Shown piece after piece: positions 23,641 to 35,575 of a DNA stretch of 64,000 bases. Below the pieces are notes generated by a model that was not told where the DNA came from, did no database searches, and worked only from the letters and a program-made list of their open reading frames with translations. The stretch is from Capitulum mitella (lineage: Eukaryota > Arthropoda > Thecostraca > Pollicipedomorpha > Pollicipedidae): NCBI GenBank assembly GCA_030062745.1, contig CP099839.1, forward strand, positions 9,236,118-9,300,117, given 5' to 3'. Made by a program: the position numbers and the translations under genes. The first letter of the stretch is position 1; each line of letters begins with the position of its first letter.

Positions 23641-26600
23641 CAGATTGAGGTTCCAGTCCAGTTTTCTGAAAAGCATTTGTACAAGGGAAAAGCAGTTCTG
23701 AAGTAAAACAAAAAAAAATTAACAAGCGGCCAGCTTTTTTGCGAGTTAACCAGCAAAATGGTGTACGTAAACTAAGAGGTAACGTGCAAAAAAAAGAAGG
23801 AACAGTTATCTTCTGATTGCGGGATCCTCCACTCGGAAAATGTCTTAATTGCGAAACCTGGAAAGTCTTTCCGTGCCAAAACCCGATGGCACATTCACTA
23901 CTAGCGCCGACCCAAAACAGCACGTTCGTCGCACAGGCCGCAATTCACGCCCGTCGCCAAAAACGTCACCCACCGGTCGGAGAGGGCGCCGAAGATGATG
24001 CTGCCGAGCAGGTTGCCGACGGTAGCCAGCGAGAGCAGAAAGGTGGTGTGGCTGCCCTGCTGACACACCCACAGGAAGGCGGACGGCGCCGTCTCGACGA
24101 AGTCGCTCCGATCGAACTCCCAGCCGAACGGGCACGCTGCGGGCAGGCCAGACCTCGGACCCGGCACCCCAGCGAACCGGCACGCTCAGGCCAGGCCAGT
24201 AAACAGAGCGGGCCTGTTGTTCGGCCCGACTGCAAAAGAGCTGCGTAACCGTAGCTATGAAACAATGCGAGTGCCGATGGAGCACTCATACCACTGTTTT
24301 CAGAATGTGACTCCAAGACACAAAGGGCGGTATTATAATAGCTCTAGTATGCCTGTCTTTCCTGAACTTTGTAAATAGTTCGCACACATGCTACCTACGT
24401 CTCACATATCTGTCACATATCTGTGAACAATCAATCAATATCTGAGACGATGGTTTCAACTTTGCGGGTGCTCAAGCACCGCAAGCATATAGGATACTCC
24501 ACACACGACCGGCGTGCTCCGTTACAACTGCGCCGCCAACCACATCACCGTGAAACTCCTCCCCGAGTGCGGGGATCGTGTTATCGGCTGATCAGGAGGC
24601 AAACACCTCCCCTCGCCGGTGGAGATTGTAAAGGCGATATTTTCCGAGAGGCCCAGGCGGCACTAAGACGCAGCACCACTTTCTCTGAACCAGGGCACGA
24701 AGACGGGCCGGAGCACCCAGGGTGGCTTGGAGCGAACCTCTGAGTCTGGCGGTGCGTCCTTGGGAGGAGCGGCATCCTGCCCCACTTCATTGTTCCTCGC
24801 AATCGAGTTTTGTCTCCTGGTCGGTGGGTCGCGCCCCCCTCCCCCAGGCGGAATGAGTCCGCTTTGGACTGGCCCGCTCGCGGACGGCGACCCTAACGTC
24901 GTCTGCAAAGGGTGGACTCTTCGAACGGATTTCAGGTAGAACATTCAGTTTATGCCATCCATTTCAGCGAGCGGGGTGAGCAAGTTTTCCCTAGAGCCCA
25001 GTCTGGACTGTTTTATTCGAATTAGTTTGATTTGTTTCGATCGGAATGGAAAATGGTCGGAACGTTATCGTTCCGACCCAGCCGATACGCTCGGGAACCC
25101 CTGCAGAGGACGGGCGAGACTAGCGGCGTAACGATTTGCCACGTAATCCCAGTACACAGACCAGCGCCTGCTGGCAGGGAAAGGTTACGGACCGTCGACT
25201 TTTAAACGGCTCCGGGATCCGGAGCCGTTTAGCCCTCGGGGCAGGTGGCTGTGGATGATAATAATAGTGCAAGGTGGACAGTAAATGTGGGGAAGGCAGT
25301 TAAGGACCACTGGCCTCCTAAGAAAAACTGCTCAGACGTCGTAAGTGTGGATACTTAAGTTGAATTACCAGTGACAAGGCTCAGAAGCCTGCACCAGTCT
25401 ATGTTGGATTAAAGAGAAACAATTTAACTACATGAGATACAATCACTCGCATTCCCTATCCCGACACTGTGAGGAATTTGCCCCAGATTTTTGTCATCCG
25501 ACCACCCATTTAACGGCGTAATTGTCGTTTAACACCACAGCCCATCGCGCCAATTGTAACGGTAGATACGTATGGAGTGTCGTATGCAGCCAGCAGGAGC
25601 TTACGTTCCCAGAGCAACGACTGTGAGGCAGATGGAGCTCTGACGAAGTTCGAACGGTGACTTTAGGCATTTTTTGTAGTTTTAAAGGAATGTGAGTGAG
25701 CGGGATGTGAATCCTGAACGTTTTTATTAGGGAAGGAGGACAAAGCTGACACCATTTACTAAATGGACTTCATGCAGTTACGCGCAAACTGCCGCACAGA
25801 CAAGAACCAAACAAAAAACTGTTTGAGCTCTACATTCACTTCTCCAGTTTTGAGAGCAGCATTCCTTGCCATAACATCCTCCCGTTTTAACAAATGTCGC
25901 AGGCGTGGACTGATGAGCTGCCATTACGGCTGCACGATTGTTCACTAGTCTATTCTGCTGCTACGGCAAGACCGGGCTTTAAACGCAACATTGGACGGTA
26001 GTAGCCGACTAATCATCATTGATCACACTGCAAACAACAAGCAAATGACGAAGCATTTCTTTTCACTCCGTTTTGCGTCATCAAACACGGGAGTGACAAT
26101 GACAGTGACGCGGTCTTTTCATGTCATGGACACTTGGGACCGTGATCCTCTCGCCTGATCCCGCCATCAGTGCGTATTTGCGGTGCGTTTTAGCAGATGA
26201 GCAGATGACGTGCCTGGTTAATGCCCCTGGTCTCCTCCCTCTAAGCCATTCGTAAACGTCCCTTCACTACCGAAAATATTCCGACTGTGGAGCATCGTCA
26301 CGTCTCTTTCGTTCGGATTCTTCACTTCCTATCTGTAATTTACCCATTCCTGCAAGCCAGCTTAAAATTATCCTTAATCGTTTCGGGAATTCGTACGATA
26401 CTGGCCGTGGTCACAGACACGACTAACATACCATGAGAGACAGAGAAGATCCCGCTGTCTCACCCGTTCTGTTCAAAGACGCCCGGGTGGTATTATTCGT
26501 CCAGTTAGCAGCTGTAGCCCAGAAGTGATCGACGTTCTCGGCAACGTCCAGGTACATCTCGCACTTGCTGTGTGTGGTGGTGCCGTCAGGAAGACCTTCC

Positions 26601-28843
26601 CTGGAAACAGGCGTCATGCTGCCGTCGTCACTGAGCTATTTTTCAAGAACGGGGACGTATGTGATGGACAGAACTTCACACGGGCTTCTGCTTCGACGCA
26701 GATGAACGTACGCTTATATGTGATCACCGCATGGCTGGAGGTCCCGGGGGGTTGGGAGGGTCCGAACTCCCAATATTCAGGAATTTCGACGTTAGACCTG
26801 GCAATGACTGGAAAGAAACGGCCTAAAATCCTGTGTAAGCTCCCCAAGAATTTTCGGAAATCTCCGGCCATAGAGCACTAAGTATGCAAGATGGACATTT
26901 AGAAACAACGTGTTGATGAGCTGCGAAAAAATCTTGCTTCCAAATACAAAAATCCCTGAGGTCGCTGGGCAATCGTTTCGTTCGCGTGACCCGGAGTTTA
27001 GGATGAAGCGATACCAGCGTGACGTGAGGAGACGTCCCCGTGGTTTTCAAGCTGCACGAGATTCCAATGATCTTGGCACAAATGGCATACTGCTCGACGG
27101 AGACACGTTCACCGATCCGCCGATCCCCCTGCGACGAAGCTGTCGTCTGTCACGACCCGGGGCCACACATACCCAGACGGCGAGTATTTTCACGTGATTC
27201 TTACACGGCAGGCCAGAGTCTGTGGCCATCAGAGCTGGCAGACTCCGTTTCACGCAGAACTGCGAATGCTCCACTGCCATTGGCCCTCTACGCCTTGGGA
27301 ACGAGGCATGCCCGAAGCACTTGGCCGCCCCGCAACACGACACCATCTGATCTCCGGCCCAGGGCCGCTCCAGAGGCGCTCAGCACATGCCACGTGGAGC
27401 CCCCCGGTTGTGGAGACGCCAACAGATCGCTGTCGGTCGGCCTGACTCGCCAGACAGGGCCGCATTGGGACACACCGCCGGCCCGAAATGGGCATGGCTC
27501 TCAAGAGAGCGCCGCCAAATTTCACAAACAAAGCCTGCCAGGCGGGAGCTGCGGATAAATTATTCACCGGTCGTTACATTTTGATGTACGCAAATGCCAG
27601 CCCTGTCAGCTGGCGCGTTCAATAACCCTGTCAAAGTCACCGCTAGATTTCTGGAATGTTTGCGAGCTCCCTGCCTATTTGTCTGCGTCGTCAGAACATG
27701 AATACCGTTCGAACACGACACCATCTCTGATTCGGCGAGCGCGCAGTCAGCTACAGCCGATCCAGCCTCGACCGGAGAGTCCTCCCCCCCCTCCCCACCA
27801 TTGGCCGTCGGCTCGTGACGCCAGGCCAGCGTCGTTTCCGGAGCCGCGTCTGCTCTCTGTGTATGTTTGCATGTATGTGTGCATGTACTACGAACACAGG
27901 CATCATCCGGTAGGCCATTCTTGATGTCTAGTCAAAACACATAGGACAGTTGTGGGTAAAAGCGGCAATCATTCCAATAGTCCTTACATCATTGCGGAAA
28001 GTCATCGAAATAATGAAATACACACACAAGTACACACACAAATGAAATACCGCAAAGCAATCTCCAAACTGTCAGCACCACAGCGGTGATACACCGGAGC
28101 CCAGACGGCATCCGGCCCGGCCTGCCGACCATGGCCTCCCGGACCGGAAACAGTAGCGTGGTCCGCCAGTCAGCGGCCTGCCGGACCGTGGACATTGGTC
28201 CGGTCCGCCGATACCTGCCGACTCCGCGGTCCTGCACGCCGGGCCGTCAGCCCGCGCGGGCAGGATACGCTTCCTTCCTTGGGCGTATCCATGCCCAAGG
28301 AGCACCAAACCCGCGCGATATACCCGATACGCGCCGGCGTGGCTACGCCCGACGAGCCGATCGTCTACCGTGCCTGTCACTTCGTTGGTCGGCCGTCAAC
28401 GGCTGCGGTTTCCGTGCCGGTGACTGCCTGACAGCGGACACGTGCGGCTCCCTGTGGCGGGCTCTACCCAACCCGGCAGTGACAGCCTGTGGCTCCCCGC
28501 CTGATTGACATACACTGCCTGCGCTTCTGGAGGTCGAAACAGCGGTGCTGCGGCGCCATGCAAAGCACCACCACGGCCGTGCATTAACAAGCAGAGCAGC
28601 GCGACGGGCCGACGGAGAGGCCAGCTACCTGGGAACGGTGAGCCGTCGCCACCGTTCGGCCGGGACGTGGTCCGGCCGGCCGGGCACGTGGCACCAGTGG
28701 TCCGGCACCGTCACCTGCATCAGCACGCTGAGACAGGCCATCGGGATGTAGCAGCAGACGGGCAGCACGAACAGCCAGAGCAGCCGGCGCTGGTACCAGC
28801 CCCGCTGGTCGGCGGCGGCCAGCACGCTGTCGCACGAGACCAT
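18011..28843 (-). CDS. gene B: SLC22-type organic ion transporter, nine coding exons
   Basis: A major-facilitator carrier of the SLC22 family, expected at the plasma membrane with 12 membrane helices. Exons, 5' to 3': 28629-28843, 26464-26600, 23974-24136, 22708-22862, 22118-22277, 20215-20455, 19384-19598, 18405-18675, 18011-18140. All borders are GT/AG and phases agree, giving about 561 residues, a normal family length, if one surplus base in exon 6 is discounted. Family signatures appear in order: YQRRLLW, VTVPDHWCHVPG, a cysteine-bearing glycosylated loop, GALSDRVGRR across the exon 3/4 splice, DESPRWLLS, the YYGL helix, AELYPT and LPETRDRPLPETLED. Transported ion unknown. Oddities: the exon 6 frame slip and in-frame tandem duplications at the ends of exons 8 and 9. 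Gene A at 6.15 kb is a paralogue in the same orientation, so this is probably a small SLC22 cluster. Confidence 0.88.
18405..18675 (-). CDS. gene B exon 8, with a 54-bp internal duplication
   Basis: Acceptor CCCCGCAG. Encodes MLGKFCTSLTFVVLYLQSAE, LYPTCVRSVATGFSSLVG and then two copies of a PYI(L/M)QLVGTL block. The exon is in frame throughout. Donor GTATAC, phase 2, fits exon 9. The duplication would lengthen helix 11/12 region by 18 residues relative to relatives. Confidence 0.8.
18417..18524 (-). repeat. 54-bp tandem duplication inside gene B exon 8
   Basis: Two adjacent 54-base units (18,417-18,470 and 18,471-18,524), roughly 75 percent alike by eye, encode TLSPYIMQLVGTLTAG and ALTPYILQLVGTLAAK. 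The frame is kept. Confidence 0.85.
18996..19262 (+). mobile_element. MITE family Y, copy 2, in intron 7 of gene B
   Basis: Starts CAGGCACGTAGCCAGG and ends TTGGCTCCGTCCCTG. Flanked by AACGGAAG and AACGGAGG, an 8-bp target duplication with one change. Same interior as copy 1 at 16,760-17,027. hAT-like, non-coding. Confidence 0.85.
19384..19598 (-). CDS. gene B exon 7
   Basis: Acceptor TTTTTCAG. Encodes ISNVIMYYGLMLNFSDMSGN, NFFLLSVVELPSNALALWV, the RFGRRPTQ loop and the next helix, ending at VIPLQF. Donor GTAAGA, phase 1. Very typical for SLC22 helices 7-9. Confidence 0.88.
20215..20455 (-). CDS. gene B exon 6, with one surplus base
   Basis: Acceptor CTCCAG gives FVDESPRWLLSRGRLD; one base later (about 20,405-20,407) the family-like continuation EAAAVLRRVASVNGARLD is found in the next frame. 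The exon is 241 bases, one more than its flanking phases allow. The rest encodes the variable cytosolic loop (alanine/glycine rich) and LLDVFAGRLLRRKAAAL at the start of helix 7. Donor GTGCGT, phase 2. A sequencing or assembly error is likely because all other exons are intact; a real disabling change is the alternative. Confidence 0.75.
21524..21592 (+). repeat. dispersed repeat W, copy 1 (intron 5 of gene B)
   Basis: Resembles 38,583-38,660: both carry CTGTCAAAGATAC, then a CGCG-type stretch, a GT(A/G)GTA/GGTATTCAG phrase and a CGACC/TGACC end. Borders and type unknown. Confidence 0.5.
22118..22277 (-). CDS. gene B exon 5
   Basis: Acceptor CCCCAG. The joined codon gives glycine in TLGMEFTGVSQRTF, the conserved stretch between helices 4 and 5. 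Two helices follow (AFTLGMCLLPLVAYLL and LATALPCLLLLPYLW). Donor GTCAGT, phase 2. Confidence 0.85.
22708..22862 (-). CDS. gene B exon 4
   Basis: Acceptor TCCGCCAG. Encodes VGRRLVFFLLVAALPVFSV and a second hydrophobic helix ending MYQLIFTLG. Donor GTAAGC, phase 1. Confidence 0.85.
23574..23639. repeat. (ATT)n microsatellite
   Basis: About 20 ATT units with one ATC interruption, inside intron 3 of gene B. Confidence 0.98.
23974..24136 (-). CDS. gene B exon 3
   Basis: Acceptor CCCGCAG. Encodes CPFGWEFDRSDF, then helix 2 and NLLGSIIFGALSDR. Donor GTGGGT leaves two bases that join exon 4 to give SDRVGRR, the signature loop between helices 2 and 3 of major-facilitator carriers. Confidence 0.85.
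25055..25078. other. perfect hairpin, 10-bp stem
   Basis: GGTCGGAACG, loop TTAT, CGTTCCGACC. Lies in intron 2 of gene B, about 125 bases before a second strong hairpin at 25,204-25,230. Confidence 0.85.
25204..25230. other. strong hairpin, about 11-bp stem
   Basis: AAACGGCTCCG, loop GGATC, CGGAGCCGTTT. Intron 2 of gene B. Function unknown; could be the end of a foldback element. Confidence 0.85.
26464..26600 (-). CDS. gene B exon 2
   Basis: Acceptor TTTCCAG; the first base completes an arginine codon split exactly as in exon 1 (LTVPR then EGLPDG). Encodes the large extracellular loop with HSKCEMY and three or four possible N-glycosylation sites (NWT, NNT, NTT, NRT). Donor GTGAGA, phase 1. 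Confidence 0.85.
28629..28843 (-). CDS. gene B exon 1
   Basis: Start chosen at the ATG of MVSCDSVLAAAD (28843) because SLC22 proteins usually begin close to the YQRRL motif; an upstream in-frame ATG at 28882 would add 13 residues. Encodes helix 1 (WLFVLPVCCYIPMACLSVLM) and VPDHWCHVPGR. Ends AG before donor GTAGCT, phase 2. Confidence 0.85.
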
Positions 28844-30540
28844 CGTCCCTGCGGCGAGGAAAAGCCCGGCGGCGTGAGTCATAAATCACCGCTGATGGTC
28901 GGAGTGCCGCTTTGAATGCGGATGCGTAGCAAGACATGTTGTTGCTCGTTAAGTATTCAGGTCGGGTGGACAGACAGGGAAATGGGCACATTATTCTTGG
29001 CATGGGCTCGATGAAGTGCGCCCGATAATGTCTCACAGTGGTCTCACGGTTACAGTTGTCGCACCACGCGTAAGTTTATTTTATACCTTGAGCGTTTGAT
29101 CTTACAGGCTGCAGTTATACTACATTTAAATTGAATACGCCAGTCAACTTGAACAAAGGAATCATGCACATTAACCTAGGTTTATTCGAATGTCTTAACG
29201 TTAAAGAGGGTCCGATAATTGGGGCGAGTTTTTAACCTGCTAAAAAGATCCGTGACTGTGTGATCACAAGAATCTAGGTAAAGAAACTTCTCAAGCTCTG
29301 TTCCCAACAATGTTTTCGATCACGACGTGGACTGACAAGCGCTCCATTTTTTCCACAAACCATCATCAGTCAAACTAGCCTAGTTTCATCATCATAGGTC
29401 AACTGTCTTTGACCACGACAGGACTGTCCTGTGAAAAACTCAGCCATGCCCATGAGAAAAAGGCTGGACGCACCACTCTTGGATTATTCACACATCCCAT
29501 CAAGAAATATATCGCGTTCAGAATCACATTTGGAAATTTTTAGAGTGCTGAACTGCTTTCTCACTCGCATGATTGCATTGCCTCCATGCCAAACACCGTC
29601 TATGGGTCCGTCTTCCGTCATAAATCACTGGTGCCGCTCGTGTTTGAACACGACAATGGCAACGAAAGCCCAGTCCTGCTTTAATCAAGTGCTGACTCGT
29701 TCTGTGACAACCGGGTTTTGATCTCAGCATATCTAACGGCACGTCGTCTGCATGTTCGCAGTATGTAAATTCGCGAGCCAATCCTTCGTGTGCGCACGAG
29801 CTCTTAACCGCACACCAGATTTCGGGCTTTCTTCACAAGCAAATAAAACGAGCTTAATGGCAACATAACAGGGACGGTGATAGCTCAACATAAGTTTGTC
29901 TCATATCCGACAATGAATGAGCGATTTCGCCACGTTCCACTTACCTGGGGGATTTTTGCCCCCTCCTGTCTGGTTCAGCAGCTAAATGGACGAATTTCAG
30001 CGATTTAAGCAGTCATCAACAATAACAGCGGTCATCACCGTTAGATTCCAGAGGTGACTCTTGCGCGCCTCAGAGTCAGTGGTGACGCCACAGGACAGGT
30101 CAGAGTCCCCCAAAACGACGATATTGCGCCGACAATTTGCAAAGCACATGAACAGAACACCAAGGATTGGAATTAGGAAAACGCACCAACGGATGGAGAA
30201 GTTTGACCACAAATCACGTTTTCCAAAAGCTATCCTATGTTAATGTAAGCCACGAGATCAAATCAGACAACTTCCACAACTTAGGGCCCTTTGATGTCTC
30301 TAGAGAAGAATTCAGCAGGAAACTGATGATAACATTTAGTGATGATGATGGCATCAGATGGCATAAGACGACAATTATGTGTTATGCATGCAGTCGTTTT
30401 GTCGCTGGAATCATATTTGCGTACGAAAAGAAGCCAGATAGTACTAAAAAGTCAGCAACTCTTGATTGCTCCTGACCTCAACATGGACCCCAGATAACTG
30501 GCATGACGTTATAACTAGCATTTGTGGCATCGCTGAGGGA

Positions 30541-30640
30541 TCGCTTTCAGGCTGTTGCGATCGATAGCTCAGTCGGAAGTGTCGTTCTCGTTGAACCCTC
30601 GCGCACTGGCAAGGTGGGTGCGAGCGTCTCGGCACTCGAT
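30541..30640 (+). repeat. possible tRNA-derived SINE head
   Basis: TAGCTCAGTCGG at 30,565-30,576 matches an RNA polymerase III A box, and GGTGCGAGCGT at about 30,617-30,627 loosely resembles a B box at a suitable spacing. It does not fold as an intact tRNA. No second copy was found in the window. Confidence 0.3.
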
Positions 30641-33600
30641 AGGAGGCGTACCGGTCAGCTGGCAGCTGCCGTCTTAGGGTCACGCTGATTATCACGTTGG
30701 CTTGTCGCATCTGAGAAGGCACGTTAAACTTTAGCAATGAAACTAGGCTTTGTCCACAACTACACGATCAGCTGCAAGGTTCAAAGTTCGTGCGATAACC
30801 TATGTTAAACATGAAACATCGCCTCTAACATTACCCTAGCAAACCATTCGGATCAAATGGAAAAGAGGCCATGTCCCGTGGAGGAAGACATCTGCGGAAG
30901 TAAGACGAGGGCATTGCCTAACCAGATGTTTGCTAAAAGTAATGTCATCCAGATGGTCTGACGTGTGATGACCTGCTGAACATTTTCCTCGAAAACGTAC
31001 CTGCGTTTTCACTCAAAGATGACGAAACTTTGAGGCCGCTGTGGTTTGGAAGGTACGCGAAAAAACCCGCAGGACGGAGAAGACGTCCTCAGTGCCTAAC
31101 TTGCGGATGCAGGGGTGTGTTCGTTTCCGGCCGCAGAAATAGGGATTTGTACGGCGCCACATCTCGCCACTACAGACTGGCATACTTCGAAAGGACGACG
31201 GTCGGACACAGTGCGTTGTAGCATACATAATAGTCCAGTGCAGTACGGGATGATCTAGTTCAGATCAGTCTAGCAAGATAAGACGTCATCGATTTAGCAG
31301 TGCCACCGGAAGTCCACACGACCGCAGTGCAGGACGCAGGACGAGCACGGCCGGGAAGAGCAGCAGCGTCCTCCGAACAGCCTAACACCCCTCCACGCCT
31401 TTCTCTCCTCCGTCGTCAGCGTGCCAACCATGTTGCCATTCATCTGCATAAAGGCTGCATCAGGCGGTGGGCTGCAGACGAGGGTCACGACTGGTGACCG
31501 ATTGCACGTCCGTATCCCTGCAGGGAGCCGGCAGAGGTACAGGAGGCCGTGCTGTCACGTTGCACGGGGCAGCTTCCGGGGTAGGAAACATCCACCGTTA
31601 CTCCGACGGCCACCGTCAATCAGGTTTTGTGCTGGGCCGACTGTTCGAAGATGCAGCTTGCTTCTGACCTCGTCTGCATCATGCAGAAGTGAAGCGCTCC
31701 TCAGCCTTGGCGCTGGAAACGCGGTAAGCTCCTGTGGTGGTCTGTGCCGTGGGGAAACAAACGTGAGCGCCGAGAAAACTAGCCCAAGACTTTCCTGTGG
31801 GTCTGTATTGGGGGGGGGGGGGGTGATGCACAATGACGTTACATCTTTGCTGCCAGCCTGCCCGCGGTGACTGCGACATATAGCGCCGTTTCACAGCGAC
31901 GGTAGGGTGAAGAGCCCGGCGGAGAAATGCTTCGTACAGGTGCATTACGGGGTTTTCGAAGAAAATAGGCACGCCGGTGCGTTCAGCGCAGTAACACTGC
32001 CAGGGGGTGGGGCACTAGTCCCCCGTCAGGCTTAAGGTAGGTGCCCGAACTTGACCGGGCAGAAATACCTACCAGTCGTTTGGAAATCTTCAGGAACAGC
32101 AATGCAAGTATTCATTGTTCAACCGTTATAACGACTAGGCCAGACCAGTTAATGACCTGTGGAGGGGTCCAAAAATGACCAGCCTTCCGTTTTTTTTTCT
32201 GGCTGCGTACCTGGTTCAGCGCTTCGTGTTCTGTTGGCTTTTAGCGTTCGTTATCTCGGCCCTTTCCCCATTAAATCCAACAGTATGAATGTATGCACTC
32301 GCTGGCCTATGTGGTCCGGTGAGCGACAGTCCTGCAATACCAGCAGCCAATCAGATACCTGCCAGCAAAATCGTGACGTCTGCGGACAGCAACTACAGAA
32401 CAAACTAATTCCACTTGCGCTGCAATAATTGTTAATGGACAGCGGTGCCGGCGGTGTTTCCGCATTATTTAGTAGATATCTGGTATTCTACTAAAAGTTG
32501 AAACTTTGCGTAGAAATAACGCATAAATCGGTATTATTCACTATTCTGGAACGAACAAAATAATACGCATTGTTTTGCAGCATGACTTGCAAGCATTTAA
32601 GAACAAATGCAGTAAGCTTATACCCCCAAGGATGGGATGAATAGCAGAACTGATGCCGTTTCGAAACGGCCATGGCGTACCAGGTCTCATCATCTGTTTC
32701 AACTGAAGATAAAAGCCGTGATATCAACCGGCCTTTGGGGTACGTTTCATTGTTTGGTGTTCGGACGTACCCCACCCCGCCCATTTGGGACACTGGTGTG
32801 ATTTACCGTTGGCGTCTCAGGCTGCTCGTCCCGGTACAACATGCAGAGCCCTTGGACTAAGGCTTGCCTATTCTGACGGGGCTTCACCACCCCGGGTTCC
32901 GAAATCCCGCGTTCCCGGTCACAGCGTCAGCCACCTGTGCCGAAGCCATCGACTGGTCCCGACGTTATCCATCATTCGCCAGTCCCGACGCCATCCACCG
33001 GTGCTATCACACTATCCGCTATAAGTTATCTATATCACGGATCTATATCACGTATCACGATATCCGCCGGTCTCCGGTTGCGGAGCCCGTGTGTTGGTCT
33101 CGCGCTGACTCGGCGGCGGAAGCGCCGTCTGTGGCCGGCCGGGCGCCGCGGCAGCGGGACGCGTCCGGCCGTCCCCGGCGCCCCGGCCGGCGACCGCAGC
33201 AGACGCCGTGCGTGTCGGGCGACACCGGCCGTCATACGATCGAGCCGTCTGCGGGCCGACGGCAGACGGCTGACTCGGGCCGGCCGCTGACCGGGCACTG
33301 CCGTGCGCCGCCGCGGCCCGAGCTGGGGGCCCTTGGACTCTGTGAACCGGCGACAGCGCCTCATCGCTCACAATGGGCCCAGCTGGATTCACGTTCAGGT
33401 GGTCCCCGAAGACCCCGCGTCCGAAGGATCGACGTTATCTGCCGAATCTTCGCCTCAGAGGAGGCGCCGCATCTATTGTCTGGTCAAATGCGCTCTGATG
33501 ACGCTCTGGACATGAATGAATGGCGCCCGAGATATGACGCTCTAGAAATGCACAGGTTGGTTATGGTGTGAGATTTCAGACATCGCATTCGACAAGGGTG

Positions 33601-34807
33601 ACGTCAGAAGCTGCCGCATTTTGCCGCAAACCATGGGCGTGAACATCATTACAGAGGACTCAGCCGGAGTGACTTCAATGAAATCATCCTCGAATGAAAC
33701 GCAGGAAAACCGGCGTCTCAAACCTGAAGCACTTTTCTTAAGTAATGAAAAACCTTCGATGAACAAATAGGTACAATCTAATGTGGCCTTAGAGTTGTGG
33801 AAATAGGTTAGACAAGACGGTTGTTGAGGATTTATGATGATAAGTGGGTTGAGACTAGTTTTCTTTCTTTTCATCGACTAAGCGTTCTCGTGAGTACAGG
33901 TGCACTTCTCCGATAAAGCTCTACCACGAGCAGCATTTCCGTACCTACCCGTTCTATCGCCACATGTTCGGAATGCGATATGGATGACAGGCGGGGTGGA
34001 TCCAAGGAAAGGTCCCGTGAAACCATGATGCACTCGTTTGGGTAGAATATATTGATTCCCTGATTTCGGAGGTAATCATTCGTTGCTCCGTCCACGCACA
34101 GCATTCAGTACATCTTATAACTTATTTTATAAGAACACGTAGTGTTACCCAATCCACTATATGGTTCCCAAGGTGATTTCCCCTTCCCCAGATGGGTCAG
34201 ACACAGCCGCCCCTGAAGGAAAGCGTGTCAGGCACGCATACCCTGGGGTACAGTCGGCACGTCAGCTTTGAGTAATCCCTGCGCAGAGCCAGTTCGCGCC
34301 AAACTTGTTTTTGTTTCACCCTCTAAGCCTGATAACAATCGACCTTCCGACTTTTCGGTAAAAACTCGTCAACAACTCGAATGATTCTTCGACGTTGGCA
34401 GTTTCTCAAGCAGGCGAGTACTTCCAAGGTCCCAAATCAATGTCAGCCAAATGAAATATAATCCAACCATCTCTCCTTGGCTGCAGTTAGCGGTAATTTT
34501 ACTTGAATATATCCGCTATAACTACCCCTTAAAGTCAATTTTTACATCCGAGGTTTCCACTCGTTATTGCGGGAGCCGTCAAGACGGTGAGTTACCGGAA
34601 GCGCATATATATGTATACGTATATCGTGCATTTTGCTAGGGTTGTGGGAGTGAAACTGCGGTGGTGTGGTATTATTTTTGTGGTATGTGGTGTGATGATA
34701 TGTGGTAATCATTTTTATTTTATTTTATAAACTGTGAAGTGGCCCCTCAGCTGTTATTGAATCTGCCATTCTACTTGAGGTGTGAGAAGCAATAATTTCA
34801 CGAGGTG

Positions 34808-34809
<2 letters not shown>

Positions 34810-34846
<37 letters not shown>
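34810..34846. repeat. (TA)n microsatellite
   Basis: About 18 TA units, followed by a short TGTGTATGTATAC tail. Confidence 0.98.
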
Positions 34847-34852
<6 letters not shown>

Positions 34853-35453
34853 ATGTATACTCGCAAATATATAACTCTATCTTTATTTAACTACGATATA
34901 ACTGTAGCTCTCGAAACAGTTTTTTTCAATTATCTGTTGCGCTCGTGCGTTCGTTTGTAAGCTCAATGCGATTAAAAAAACTTCAGCAGCCACAGTGAAC
35001 AATGAGGTCGTTATGATTAATGAATTACATTGTTTAAATGGTTCTAGCCAGAGTTTAAAACGACCAATTTGCATGGTCGTCGAAAACACATTCCTTACAT
35101 TGCCCTCTTTCTGTGTCTTTCAATTCGTGCTCAAATAGCCCTTTTCAAGGAAGCTTTGAATGCTCTTTGTTGAAACAGCCAGCAATGAATAAAGTTATAT
35201 TTGGAATTTCCGTCTGATATAGCAAACGTGACCTTTGCAGCCAGCATAGATGGTTAAATAATGCGGCATTGAATCAGTTTCGTTTTTAAAAGGTTTAAAA
35301 GGCTCATCGCACAATCCCATTCATATCATCCGTTACGAATGGTCAGAACTGTGTTTGCTCCTTCAGGTCTCTTTCCATGTCAAGAGGTTACGTCCGTGAA
35401 GGTGCCCGAAACGACAATTTGCTTTCAAGTTCAAACATGAGTTGGCTGTTGCG

Positions 35454-35575
35454 CAGGGACGCAGCCAAGATTGTCTTAAAGGGGGGGGGGCGGAGCTCAG
35501 TGTGAACTGAAATCATACGAAAACCGCCTGCCGAGAAGACGATGTGCAATGGTTTTCACAAAAAATGCGGTTCTA
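35454..35575 (-). mobile_element. MITE family Z, copy 2 (partial, inverted)
   Basis: Begins CAGGGACGCAGCCAAG and contains the reverse complement of the family Z interior (GACGATGTGCAATGGTTTTC). The far inverted end is not recognisable, so the copy looks truncated near 35,575. Confidence 0.65.

Noticed and set aside
23375-23923. Open frames with runs of tyrosine or isoleucine
   Set aside because: Direct translation of the (ATT)n microsatellite.
30541-30640. A functional tRNA gene
   Set aside because: No acceptor stem or anticodon arm can be folded; only promoter-box similarity.
32864-33571. 235-codon plus-strand open frame
   Set aside because: GC-driven frame with competing frames on both strands and no recognisable protein family.
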